From: Paraphysomonas bandaiensis
Lineage: Eukaryota; Chrysophyceae
DNA length: 64,000 bases
NCBI GenBank assembly: GCA_965644295.1
Contig: CBFFRP010000281.1
Span: forward strand, 248,001-312,000
Direction: 5' to 3'
Of the stretch, positions 21,672-33,005 are shown in pieces. Both the position numbers and the translations under genes were made by a program. Numbering within the stretch: position 1 is the stretch's first letter; every line of letters starts with the position of its first letter. The notes beneath the pieces are model-generated. The model was not told where the DNA came from, did no database searches, and saw only the letters and a list, made by a program, of their open reading frames with translations.

Positions 21672-24579
21672 ATGAGATCTCTAATAACTCAATCACGACG
21701 ATTATATTACAGTCTTTCTGTATCTACATTTAGATATATAGGTCATTTATAATACATGACTTCCTGTGATTTGATGTATGCTGCTATTGTAGGATGGCAG
21801 CGGATTGTTAAGTGTCGTTTATGCACTGCTACCTCAAGTATTTGCACCGCAACAGGTACTGCTATATCATCATATTGAATGAAACATTTAATAACAGCTT
21901 TATTCTTAAATTCTTACAGATAATATTTCTAGTGAAGAATCTACTGAATCACAGATGCATGCGCAAATCATGCAGCATCGACAGGATAATAATCTCATTG
22001 GAATATGCTCGACTTATTGGCGAGCCAAGTATGTTTTCGACATCATAAAACTTTTTATTCATTTTTTCATGCATATTTTGGGTTTTTAGTCCATTTATTT
22101 GTAACATGAAATGTCCTGCTTTCTCTGTACAACTCTTATGTAATCAGATCCATGACGCTGTGATCAGGAATCAGGGCATCCGTCTAAAGGGTAGTGACTA
22201 CATCACGATATTTAAAGCTTACACTACCTACGATCCATCTAATCACTTGTATATGAATTATGAAGCCTTCCATGTGTTCAATATCTTATCCGATCTCGAA
22301 ATTATGACACTAGATGTGTTGGAGCAAATGACGAAGTTATGTCGATATCATTTGGAAGGGCAAAAACTAATTGAGGTTGGTGTAGTTTATTGGAGTACAT
22401 TTACTCTATTATGTGATGTGTTGACCAATAGGCGAACAAGAAATACGAACAACGCTTCAAGAATATTCCTGTGGTAAGAAGTATTAAGTATGGTTGTCGT
22501 CATGCTCTTTGTATAGTGTCATATTGTTTATCATTCGCTCTTCATGATTGAATAACGCGTTTTCATTTTAGCACATGGCCAAGTTTATTGAAGCTTTAGT
22601 TCATTGCAGCGAAAAGGAGATGGCCCTAGAGTATTACACTATATATAAAGACAAAAGGTCCTCTAACGCAGGTGGTGTATGCGTTTAAATATATCATTTA
22701 AACATATCTAACTAGTAGTAGGAAATTCCATGCCAGTTATGTTTAACTCTTCTTGGCCTGCTCTCACACCAGATATATATATTGGACTCTGCACCTTACT
22801 CTGGTAAATTGTACAATCGTTTGGAATTGCGTTGTACGTTAACAAGTTGTTCTACTGTCCAGCACCAGTGGTAATAAGTTTGACGCTTATGACATCATCA
22901 AGGACTTTTGTAGTGACGTATCGATTCAAGATATAGTTAAATCGATACAGACTAATCCGGTTACACTAAGAAAGACCCACCAGCTCATTGATAACGCCCT
23001 TATATTGTATGATCTGAAGGTAAATATTGCATTATAAACACTATAATGTGCGTATTTAATGGATGGCAGACCCGCACTTCACACATATTCTACCTATTCA
23101 GTGTTGTATATAATTCTTTTGTTTTGCGTTGTGGACTATGAATGTGAACAGCCAATAATATTTTATTCTTGAACAGCTTCTTGAGCCAATGTTGGCACTT
23201 TGTCGACACGCTGAAGTACAGTTTGACGAAGGTCAAATAACGAAAATGTTCGAGGTAGGTGTCTTCTGGTAAATGCGTATAGCACCAGCACTGGTGTTAC
23301 GCTGCTCTATTTTGCTGATCGATAATATTACAACATACAGGTATCTGCAGCTCTGTCGAGACCTGATATGGTCGAAGTGGTATCCTCGGTAAGCCATTGA
23401 TCTTAGTTGTTTTACAACATTTGACTATGGGCACCCCACCACCAGATTGTAAAGTATCATGGCAGAGCCCTTACTCCCATCGAGCACGCGCATGTCGTCA
23501 TAGCGAACATAAGGGGGAGGAAACTTGAAAAAGCTATAGAGTCCATGGTCGTTGCTGAGGTATGCGTACTTTATATAGACGTAGACCCCATACTTATTGT
23601 CTATTTAGTCCGCTGGAGTGAACTTTCTCTGCGACCAAAATAATTCTGAAAATTCATTAGTATACCCTGAATACATTCAAGAGAGCTTATCGAAACTGTT
23701 AGTAACTTCTAGAGACCTGGATCAACTGTATTTTGCGTTAGTGAATTTGATCGAGCATAATATACGTCCACCGCCCTTGGCATTGAATTGTGTTATCCTT
23801 GGGGCGGGGAAATTGAATTCCATGGATAGAGCTTTTAGTATGATACAGGAGTTTGATACAGTGTTTCTTACTGTTCCCAACTTGTACACTTATCGGTATG
23901 TTGTGTCGTTGTCATGCTGTATAAATAGTTTAACTGTTCGGTGATACGACTGAGTATGTATTGTCAAAGGATATGGTGTACACTGACTTATACATTGCAG
24001 CTTTTAGTTGTTTTAAAACGTGTGCCTCATGTCATTCGTAGGGCACTTTTGGAGGCTGTTGCGAAAAGTAAACAACCAAAATTATCCGCGCTATTTACTA
24101 TCATGCAGGTACAATATAGTTAATATGTTTTCATGTACACCAATTCGCGTACACATATATTCCTATTACTCGCATGTGATGTGTATACAGGATATGGACT
24201 CTTCGGGACACACTCCTGATGCATTCTGCTACTCTTTAGTGATAGAGACTATGCTGCTACTTAACGACACAAGTGCTCTTGACGAAGTAATTCTTCATAT
24301 GGAGTCCGAAAATATTAAACCACGTGTGAAAACTCTAAGGAAATTAGCCCTCTTCTTCCAGAAGAATAGTGAAAGCGACAAGGTTAAACATGTAAGTATT
24401 GTGCAGTGTTTATTTAGATTCTGTACGGTGAAGTATGTATTGTTGTGGGCCATATACCTTTATCGATTAGCTCATGGTAACTTTGTTCATAGTTCTGTGA
24501 TATGATGCGAAGCCACCCCGGATATGTTATTCCACAATTTTTCAGAAAGAGACTTAAATATGTGTCGATGCAGTTGTAG
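21672..24579 (+). CDS. Mitochondrial PPR-like protein, 14 exons
   Basis: Pentatricopeptide-type helical repeats, usually organellar RNA-binding proteins. Exons: 21672-21741, 21793-21855, 21920-22028, 22090-22375, 22432-22473, 22572-22657, 22863-23019, 23177-23254, 23341-23388, 23446-23559, 23609-23899, 24001-24108, 24191-24391, 24493-24579; all phases match, giving 556 residues. The N-terminus (MRSLITQSRRLYYSLSVSTF) is Arg/Ser-rich without acids, a typical mitochondrial presequence. Repeat-like segments include LFTIMQDMDSSGHTPDAFCY, LDEVILHMESENIKP and KLNSMDRAFSMIQEFDT. Several donors are unusual (gtcatt, gtcctc, gttggt, gttgtg); I chose them because they alone keep the frame. The acceptor of exon 7 could be 22,869 instead. 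The repeat family is assigned by pattern, so a related alpha-solenoid is possible. Confidence 0.75.
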
Positions 24580-24873
24580 GTGGAAATTAAATTTTAATCA
24601 CAACTCCTGTAGTATAAAATTAGTCAGCTATAAAATTTACAGTATGGGTAGTGATGGCTTTGTTTTGAATGCATCTATCCTCTCAATCGATTACACATGA
24701 CACATGAACTAGATAGGGGTTTATTAATTTTAGTCAGGGTTCGCAATCAGTATGATTGATGGACCGGCCAAAAATTCCATCAAAATTGCTTTTGTTAAAG
24801 TAGCTCATATATAATACATTCTACAGTTAAGAATCTCTCGGTATTGGAAATATAAGTCCATGTTCGCTCTAAC
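24580..24873. other. Spacer with a short near-palindrome
   Basis: Contains, at about 24,753-24,786, GATTGATGGACCGGCC followed by AAAAATTCCATCAA. Nearly the same sequence recurs at 43,336-43,369. No gene seen. Confidence 0.4.
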
Positions 24874-25735
24874 CAGGGCTGCGCAACAATTAATTGAATT
24901 GCAACTAATTGTGTAAGGACATATTAGGATTAGAAATTAGAAATATTTTGTATAAGGACGATATAGATTTATTATTTATTGGTCTTAATATCCATCACAC
25001 TTACTGATTATTCTTCATTGCTATACCACTGCTATCTGTTACCAAAGCCCCCCACCTGATATTGTCGTCTCTGTTATATTCTGAAAGGTGCTGTTTCTTT
25101 GTACCTTAAGCTACAAGCCTAAGTTCAGCTCGATCCATAGCGTATATGTAATGCTCTATAACTTTCTAGTTTAAAGATATGATGTATATAAGTAGTATGG
25201 CTGACATATTCTTTTACCAATCCTGCCCCACAGGATACTGGATACTTAAGGTTGAAGTTCACTACAAACCGCACTTGCAACGGTTTTATATACTCAACTC
25301 TATATAATTAGAATTTACAATAGTGTGTATAATTAAACTACTGTAGTAGTAATGCCTGACTACTTAACACCAGAATCAATTTCAAGGATGTTTTTTACCC
25401 AACTCAAGGACTTTGATGATGGCCGTCAGAAATGGGAATGCAGAGAATGTCAAAATCGTATCCGTGACAGAGAAAATCAGGATGGCTCAACTTGGCTCAG
25501 CATGCAAAGCAGCACAGGCTGGGGTGACAAAGTCAGGGCAGCTTTGCGTGGAGCTGGCCCCATGGATTGTTGTGTTGAGAAAAAAGTTTCTATTTCCTCT
25601 CTTAACGCGTTCAGATGGTTGGAGTGAATAATTATGAAGGATCTTCCATTTTCCTTTGTAGAAAAAGCCTTGACGAGAAAGACTACCAATCTGAAGACTA
25701 CCAATATTATCAAGAATCACAATCATGAAATATCT
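24874..25735 (+). mobile_element. hAT transposon remnant, N-terminal part
   Basis: Begins at 24,874 with CAGGGCTGCGCAACAATTAA, the hAT end also seen at 15,646. A coding relic at 25,352-25,735 starts with a BED-finger-like block (MFFTQLKDF, then WECREC, then ...STWLSMQSS). It then reads NAFRWLE, a TGA in place of an expected Trp, and IIMKDLPFSFVEKALTRK, a motif typical of the region after the BED finger in hAT transposases. No right end recognised. Confidence 0.65.
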
Positions 25736-25781
25736 GGATGCTGAAGAACAAAGACGTAGCGACGTTCTAACTGAACTAAAG

Positions 25782-25999
25782 AGTGACATTTCCTCCCATT
25801 AAACTTTTGCGGACGTTACTAAAATGGCAGCTGAACCTACTAAATTTTGCATGCATTCCTACTAAATTGAGAAGTTCGATCAATTCTACTAAATATAAAT
25901 ACGGCCCAACTTTCATTTTCAGTTCAGTTGGAAAACAAAATGGCACTTTGTAGTTTAGTAGGAACAAATGGAAAATTCAGTAGGTGGAAAAATGACACT
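25782..25999. repeat. Inverted-repeat element (MITE-like), ~218 bp
   Basis: The left end, AGTGACATTTCCTCC, pairs imperfectly with the right end, GGAAAAATGACACT. A second, better pairing joins the block at about 25,839-25,876 (CCTACTAAATTTTGC, TCCTACTAAATTG) with 25,946-25,985 (TTTAGTAGGAAC, AAAATTCAGTAGG). No clear target duplication. Non-coding. Confidence 0.5.
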
Positions 26000-27490
26000 A
26001 CGATCGTGCAGCAGTAATATTAAAACCGGACATTCCACTGGAGTTAGATTTAAACTTGAATTATTGCACACAACATACTTCCATAAAATGAATAACACAT
26101 CCTTATTTACCTAAGAAATTTATATCACACTCATGTACATCTGTTCTCATTAACAACTGCGTATCATATGCCCACCATTCAGTGCCATATCCAAATGTAC
26201 TTATATAGACATATACAAGTAACTGAATTTACTACTCTGTGTAACTATATTCACCCTTTACTAATACGGATTGGTTTCACCTGCACATTATAAACTCCCT
26301 CTAATTGTATAACGAACCACATACAGCAGACCTCAACAAGTAAAGCAAGCTGATGAGTGCCTAAAATACTTACGTTATGAATGAAATACGGCAATAGAGC
26401 CGTCTGAGGTGTTGTATTGGAGTGTGTGTTCATGTATACATGCTACAGGACACCACTCCAGTCCTCACTTCATCAGGTATACAATGATAGTACAGAGATC
26501 CCTCTAGTGTTACCCCTTCTAGTGTTCATTGATTGAGTATAGTAGTCATGTTATGTTACTAACGATATGGTCATGTGTATAGCTATGTGTGTGTATATAT
26601 CTGTATAGTGACTGATTATTCGCATGTATGTATATGTATATGGTGTGTATGTGTCGGTTGCTGTAGATAGCAGTAGTGTGATATATATCAAGAGTTTTCC
26701 CGTATATAATCAATGGGATTGATACAGTATGTATGTATATGTATATGAGATCTATATACGGGCTACACGACAAATGTTGATTTCATCCCTTTCATAGAGC
26801 AAAGAAAAGAAGTATGCTATGGAAGTGTTGGAGTCAGAAGGTCAGTTGAACCATTAAATATCAGTAGAAACTGCAGCATGGATATGCAGCACTCCTGCTC
26901 AATGCATGTACAGCAGGTACAGCAGTATATATAAGGGATAATTTTTTGCTGGAAAACAAAAAATCATTATAAAATTCCAGGAATTATTGATTTCTAGTTA
27001 TATTCTCCGGGTTTTTAGTTATATAAGCCAATCAAAATCGTTTCCACGAGTTCAATTGGTGAATATTGACTATACTACTGAAGTTGGGTTATGAAGTCTT
27101 TCTTTCATTTCACTTTATATTTACTGCCGTAACGTTACTTCACTTCACTTCTGGTTTGGTATTGAGAGAAGTGATATCTAGATATCTGATATTAGATATC
27201 ACTGTTATTATGCTAATATATCCACACATTCATATAAAAAAACGAGATATCAATAATTTAATGAAAGAGAACAAAAAAAAAGAATATCTCACTTCACTCA
27301 CTTCATTCACTTCATTCACTTCTTTTGACTTCATTTTTGAATAATGTTTATTGTATTACTTACTATGTATATGTATATATAATACTAGAGATAAGGGTTT
27401 AGAATAGACGATAGTGTTCATACAATACTGTCCACTTAACACTATGGATTGTTATTAAGTACCAACCAGTTCATCAGATTCGATATAATC
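26000..27490. other. Intergenic region upstream of the HORMA gene
   Basis: No gene recognised. Contains TATATG-rich stretches (26,560-26,760), CAGGTACAGCAGTATAT at about 26,924, and a short tandem array of CTTCATTCA-like 9-mers (27,290-27,325). The last part is the presumed HORMA promoter. Confidence 0.45.
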
Positions 27491-29712
27491 ATGGCACAAA
27501 CATCAACAATCCCACAAATGATTACTCGTAATCAATCATTAGTATTAGTAAAGAATATGTTTCGTTTAACTGTAAGTTCCATCTGTTATCTTAGAGGTAT
27601 ATTTCCAAGTGAATGCTTCTCATCACGTGATTATGCTGGAGTTCAAGTACATCAACTTGAATGTGCAGAGAAAGATAAAGATGGAAAGGTTCATATATAT
27701 ATATATACATGATAATGTTAATATTGGATCACTATAGATTATAGTTAAGTATCGTGATGCCTTTTTACTTACACAGTGGTTGGAATGTGGTGTATTTGAT
27801 GCACTAGAGAAATCCTATCTTAAATCTCTTACATTTGCTGTATACTCCACTCCAAATTTATCCACAGATGATTCAAATGATACTTTGATTGAAACGTATC
27901 AATTTACAGTCGAATACAGTGATGCACAAGTCAAATTGAATGGTCTTGCAATGAATAGGGACAACCTTAAAAAACAAGCAGTCACTTTCATTCGTTGTCT
28001 TATTGAATTCACAAGTACACTGGATGAACTTCCTGAGAATCGATATCTAACCTTAAAAATTCAATATTACGATGACACAACCCCATGGGATTATGAACCA
28101 AAGTATTTTACTTCTGCACCTCCTGATATTCTCAAATTTTCCTCCAAGCCATCCAAACTGAAAATAGGAAAACTCAATACACCTTATCATAAGCTTCAGC
28201 TCAAGTTTGCGGGTGTTGACAGTTTGATGCAAGACCCCGTTTGTCAAATGCACTCTATCTATAACGAGCCCATTTCAAAGAAGGAGGATAAGGAAGTTTC
28301 GGGTTCAAAAGAATGTGCAGCTTCCAATGAGAGTAATATTTCTGATAATGATCTAGTGAAGAGCCCTAAATCTCCACCTCGCCCTGTAAATGAGTCAGAG
28401 GATGCAGAAACAGTATCTGCACTAGACAAGTTGAGTCACAGCATGTCAAACCTAATGGATGGTCAAGTTAAAAAAGATGTGGAAAACGTCAGGGAGAGCA
28501 GTCCCATACTGACAGTATATGATAGAGTGAAGAAATATATGTGAGATCTGATTTCCAACCTTCATGATGTCCATATAGCATAGTGTTATCTTATTATATA
28601 ATCTGCACCGCTATGTTATATTGAATATAGTTTGCTATCATGAGAATATATAGTGACATTTATTTACTGTATATTATGTGTTTTTGAAGTCTTTGTGATG
28701 CTGTACTAGTAACGATGTAAACTTGTAGGACTTCTACCGGAAAAGCCACAGTTCGAAATTGTGCTTCTGACCTAGCTATCAATGCTAGTGAAGTTAGAGC
28801 CATATTCAATACACTTGTCAAAGGTACTTCACTTTCTTACATTAGTTTTGTGTACACTTTTCTTGAAAATTGTTTCATTTGTATTGAGAATCATTGTTGT
28901 CTATTGTAATAGAAGGCACCCTCAAGTATACCAAGAGGTTTTTCGAACATACGCCTCTCCCCACTCCCTACACAGCAGTATCTCCAACTCCCCCACAAAA
29001 TTCCTTAAATGAGAGCACAATGGAGTGCTCTGATCAGAGTATTTTTACTAGCAGTCCAGGAAAGCCTCATAAACTAAGGCATCAGAATCCCACCGAAAAC
29101 AAAATCGGCACAGTGGAAGAAAAGAGTGTTTCTAAACTTAGCCCTAGGAAACTGGAATTCAAGGAGGTACATTTTTATAGGTTTAGGACACTGTAATGTA
29201 ATGTATGCTGTATTACTTGTTGATTTACCTCGTCGTAGTACATGCATAGTCTCTCACAGTCTTTGACATAGTCTTCGAAACCAGCCATAATGATATTTTG
29301 TGGTGCAGCTGTTGTGTGGTGTCAGTAGATGAGGGTGTTTATATGAATTTACAAGGCGTAGTGCTTGGATGAGAAGATTTTGATGGTTAATATTTTGAAT
29401 TAGGCCCACAAACGTGCAAAGCCTCCAGAGAGTGTTTCTGATAACGACACGTCGTGCGGTGACAACAAACAGCCTCCATTAAAGATACAGAAAAGCTCTC
29501 ACACAGAGGAGGTTGATACTGCACATGTGTGACTCTTTTTTTGTATCTACATACATACTATTTTTGTGCTTGTATCAGTATGAATATTCCATATACCAAT
29601 AATGTCTCTTGTACTATAGCACTGGTATATTTCTCAGGACTCTGGGCCTACATCGAAATCGAAATGCAGCATAATTAAGGACCCATTGTACCAAGTATCC
29701 AAACAGAATTGA
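27491..29712 (+). CDS. Meiotic HORMA-domain protein (Hop1/ASY1/HORMAD-like)
   Basis: Chromosome-axis protein of meiosis that promotes inter-homologue recombination and synapsis. Six exons (27491-27688, 27777-28540, 28729-28823, 28913-29166, 29404-29526, 29638-29712) join in frame to 502 residues. The HORMA domain spans ~10-225: QSLVLVKNMFRLTVSSICYL, RGIFPSECF, WLECGVFDALEKSYLKSL, IETYQFTVEY, and a long strand/linker with PWDYEPKYF. Residues ~230 to the end are low-complexity, rich in Ser, Pro and Lys. The end reads SIIKDPLYQVSKQN, with the KDP(I/L)xQ pattern of C-terminal closure motifs that bind the HORMA domain in trans; this is inferred. No zinc finger or SWIRM-like domain seen. The start at 27,491 is the Met directly before the domain; an upstream in-frame extension was considered unlikely. 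Confidence 0.93.
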
Positions 29713-31101
29713 CGCTGTGAGAACCTCAAGTCTTAATTGGTATGTGCATCAACTATATATATCGCAAATAAATCTTATTCTATACTTTATATTTGAGCTG
29801 GTCATTTGACTGATGATTGCAGATTATTGTATAAAATCACTGTTCGAATTAGTAGTGCTAGAGTTGTGCATTGATGCTGCCGGGATATATATAGTCAGTG
29901 TACTGGATTGGTACATATTCAGCGCAAAGTTTGGTTTAGCAACGTTAGCGGCTTTGAGTAAATGAGGAAATGAGATTATTATAATATAATATATATCATG
30001 AAGCCAAAAACAGCTCAATATAAAGCCGGATAATGTAACTGAATTCAGGAAGTACTGTCTGTATCGCGATGGCTAATGACGGAATATGTCATACTAATTA
30101 TGGATATCGAAATTGCTCTGTGGATTGCGAAAACAAAATAATAGATATAGTACATTACGAGCATCTGTAGCTCAAATCTTCGCAATTACGAGAATATTTA
30201 GATAATATATAATAATATCTTGAAAGAGATATTTGAATTATGACCTTTAGTTGTAAACGGTATTACAACATGTTAAGAATGATATGATATGAGTGATACA
30301 TGATACAGTACACTGACTGTGTAAAATCTAAACTATCTAAGATATGATAATATTCTATGGTAATAGTAACGATAAAGAAGGTGGCGTTAATCATTATTTT
30401 AATTAATTGATTATGTATTATGTATGTTGAGTTCTGCTATATATGAGAGCAATTGAAAGCTGTAGCTATGAGATATTTAAATTACAGTAGTATACAATTG
30501 TAGATTTGTTAATGAGAGAATGTATGTGCACGTACTAATGTCAATACAGTGCCAGTCTTTTTTGTTCTTGTATAATCATTGTACTAGCTAATCGAGTATC
30601 ATGCTACAGATAGTTTGACACAGGGCCTGGTAACCATTAATGGTAATGGCATTAATGATAATGCCATTATAATTGCCGGGACTTGTTTTTATAATTGCCG
30701 TGAACTGGACTACCATTAATGGTTATCAGGCCCTGGTTTGACAGTAATATTGAATTAATTATGAATGACAAAACTCAGTGAAGTTCTAACCAGAGAAAGG
30801 AAATACTATGTAGTAGTAAAGATGTTATTAAATTGGTAGATTGTAGATTGTACTATGTATCTATTAGAATTGGCTATACGATATATTTATGTGCTATATA
30901 TAATATATATGTACATTCAATATAAAGGTCAAGTGCATCGCCTATTTCAAAAACACTTGTGTGAACTATATTTACCAGCATACCTATTTTCTGATTTACT
31001 TATTTCACCCCATTCATATAAAATGTATATCCTACACATCCAATAGTTGCGGTAAAGCTAAGTCACTCTTCTAAGGTCTGCCTGATGCCATAACACACGA
31101 T
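29713..31101. other. Intergenic region with a MITE
   Basis: Downstream flank of HORMA and of the convergent histidine phosphatase. Apart from the small element at 30,621-30,735 only AT-rich sequence was recognised. Confidence 0.5.
30621..30735. mobile_element. 115-bp hAT-type MITE with perfect 8-bp target duplication
   Basis: Inverted ends CAGGGCCTGGTAACCATTAA and (complement) ATTAATGGTTATCAGGCCCTG-like right end. Flanked on both sides by GTTTGACA (30,613-30,620 and 30,736-30,743), an exact 8-bp duplication. The interior is palindromic, with ATAATGCCATTATAATTGCC and TATAATTGCCGT. Non-coding. The CAGGG...CCCTG termini and 8-bp duplication place it with hAT elements, but the subterminal sequence differs from the 15,646 family. 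Confidence 0.92.
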
Positions 31102-32268
31102 TTAACTGCAACCAGTTCGCATGTGATGTGGTAAATGCTCTTGTGACACAAACATTTCGCCCCCATCGTCCCTACATTCTATGTTATACTTTGCATGGTG
31201 CTCGTCGCACAAAAGCGATGTGACAGCTGTGTGTCCAACCATTGGAAGATGTCGTCCGCTGAGCGCATGAACGAGATAGTTCACACACCCGCCGTGTGTA
31301 ACTAGTACAAGCGTCTTGCCATCATGTTGGGGCTGCCTAACAATACGCCAGATGGTTTCTGCACATCGATTGTACCAATCATCTTTCTCAATAGGGCGGC
31401 CAGGATAAGATTCTCCGGGGGCAAACTGAGGGCTCTTAACAGACTGGTATTTTAAGTCAATACGGTGTGAGACACACATGAGATCTGCAGCGTTGAGATG
31501 CCACGGAGTACGGCAAACTTTGTTTTGTGCCATCCACATCGCCCCTTCAGCCAGACCATATTCGACTTTTAGTTGAGGCATCCTTGAAGTATCTTGTGCA
31601 ATAGCAAAGTGCGCTGTGTGGACGGTCCTTACAAATGGAGATACGAAGAAGCCAGCGACTTCATCTCTCCATTCCTGACCTGCCAACCAATTTCCTAAAT
31701 GCATTGATTGTTCGATCCCTAGTTCACTCAATGGAGAATCTTGTGGGCGTTCAGCAAGATCGCTCCACTCTTTACAGACTTCATCAAGTCGTTGAGCATG
31801 TCTTATGAAAACAAGCCGCTTAGCAAGTGGGAGCACTGGAGCAATCTGGGAAGGAATACAATCAGATTTGTGAAGAGATTTAATCCGATCAAAAACTGCA
31901 TTAAAACTTGTTTCTATATAAACCCCACTATCTATAAGTTCACTTGGAACTTCAGTTGTATGTTTCAGATGTAATAATATAATATCAGTGTTAGGTCGTA
32001 TGAATGAGGCAATCTGAGATGATGACAGTGACATGTAATCCCCATTATATGACCATGACCATACATTATCTGCATAACTAAAATCTTCTGTATGTTGTAT
32101 TACAAGTATAGAATTCATATGATCATTAATATGATGGAATGGTATATCTAACGTACATAAATCTGTATAATGTAGATGAGTTTCATGACCATCATGATGT
32201 AATTGTTTTAATAATGGTATAATATCACGTGAACGTGTTTCATGAGCGATCCATATTACTTTAACCAT
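31102..32268 (-). CDS. Histidine phosphatase (phosphoglycerate mutase-like) protein
   Basis: Single exon, 388 residues. Residues ~150-385 form a histidine-phosphatase domain: RLVFIRHAQR (Arg156-His157; RHA instead of RHG), FFVSPFVRTVHTA (Arg214), EYGLAEGAMW (acid donor region, Glu241) and LVLVTHGGCVNYL (His325). The catalytic set appears complete. Residues 1-150 form a separate domain with a beta-strand start (MVKVIWIAHE) that I do not recognise. The RHA...R...H layout with a long N-terminal part is reminiscent of UBASH3/TULA-like phosphatases, but the UBA and SH3 domains are not visible. Substrate unknown; cytosolic (no targeting signal). Divergent from the TrmA gene. The first ~200 codons are notably AT-rich compared with the rest. 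Confidence 0.85.
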   Translation of the reverse strand: MVKVIWIAHETRSRDIIPLLKQLHHDGHETHLHYTDLCTLDIPFHHINDHMNSILVIQHTEDFSYADNVWSWSYNGDYMSLSSSQIASFIRPNTDIILLHLKHTTEVPSELIDSGVYIETSFNAVFDRIKSLHKSDCIPSQIAPVLPLAKRLVFIRHAQRLDEVCKEWSDLAERPQDSPLSELGIEQSMHLGNWLAGQEWRDEVAGFFVSPFVRTVHTAHFAIAQDTSRMPQLKVEYGLAEGAMWMAQNKVCRTPWHLNAADLMCVSHRIDLKYQSVKSPQFAPGESYPGRPIEKDDWYNRCAETIWRIVRQPQHDGKTLVLVTHGGCVNYLVHALSGRHLPMVGHTAVTSLLCDEHHAKYNIECRDDGGEMFVSQEHLPHHMRTGCS

Positions 32269-33005
32269 TGTTAATTAATGATATATTGTATATGATAATG
32301 GGATTAATAGGAAGAGACTTGTGTGGTGCCGTGGTAGAGTATATAGTTATGAACTAATCCTACTATGTAGCTGTAGGCTCATACGTATCGGGGCAGTTAG
32401 CATCTTATTTTTCGGAAATAAATTGATGTAAAATTCTTCTATATTACTGTAATACAACTACGGCTGGAATACACATAATTGTTGTCTCAATAATAGAGGC
32501 ATCATTGAACAAAAATATACAAAGGATGCCAAGTATAGATAGTATGAGTAGGTATGTGGACGTGTGTACATGTGCTATAGTAGGTAGATAGCTATAGGAA
32601 GATCCTCGTATAATTCAAAAATCGAATAATACTAATAGAATACCTGGAATACACACGTCGTAGTCCACAACTCAGAGGTACATATACTGCTGTACCTATC
32701 TACTTTAGCAACAGTACATGCTGACGTATGTAGAGTATAGAGGAGTATACTTTCCATACACACATAGCGGGTGGACGGGTGGACACAGTAGAATGGAGTA
32801 TGTAGTCTGTATACAGCAGCACTCTATGAGGATATTATGGTGTACATAGCATACAACTCTGCTGTCCATGTACATGTACCATAACACTGTAACATATACA
32901 TATATATGAAACCAAGCAAAGTACTCACTAAACAGTATCATTAACAAATCACATACTTCCCTGATCTCATAACCTTATTAAATACTTTATCATCTACTCA
33001 TTCTC
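32269..33005. promoter_or_regulatory. Divergent intergenic region, histidine phosphatase and TrmA
   Basis: 737 bp between divergent start codons. Holds dispersed element copy 5 (32,392-32,530), TATACTGCTGTAC near 32,684 and ATACAGCAGCAC near 32,812. No other gene recognised. Confidence 0.55.
32392..32530 (+). repeat. ~140-bp dispersed element, copy 5
   Basis: Starts GGCAGTTAGCATCTTA and ends CAAAGGATGCC; core CTACGGCTGGAATACACATA intact. Ends 476 bp upstream of the TrmA start at 33,006 (same orientation) and lies 124 bp upstream of the divergent phosphatase gene. Confidence 0.87.
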
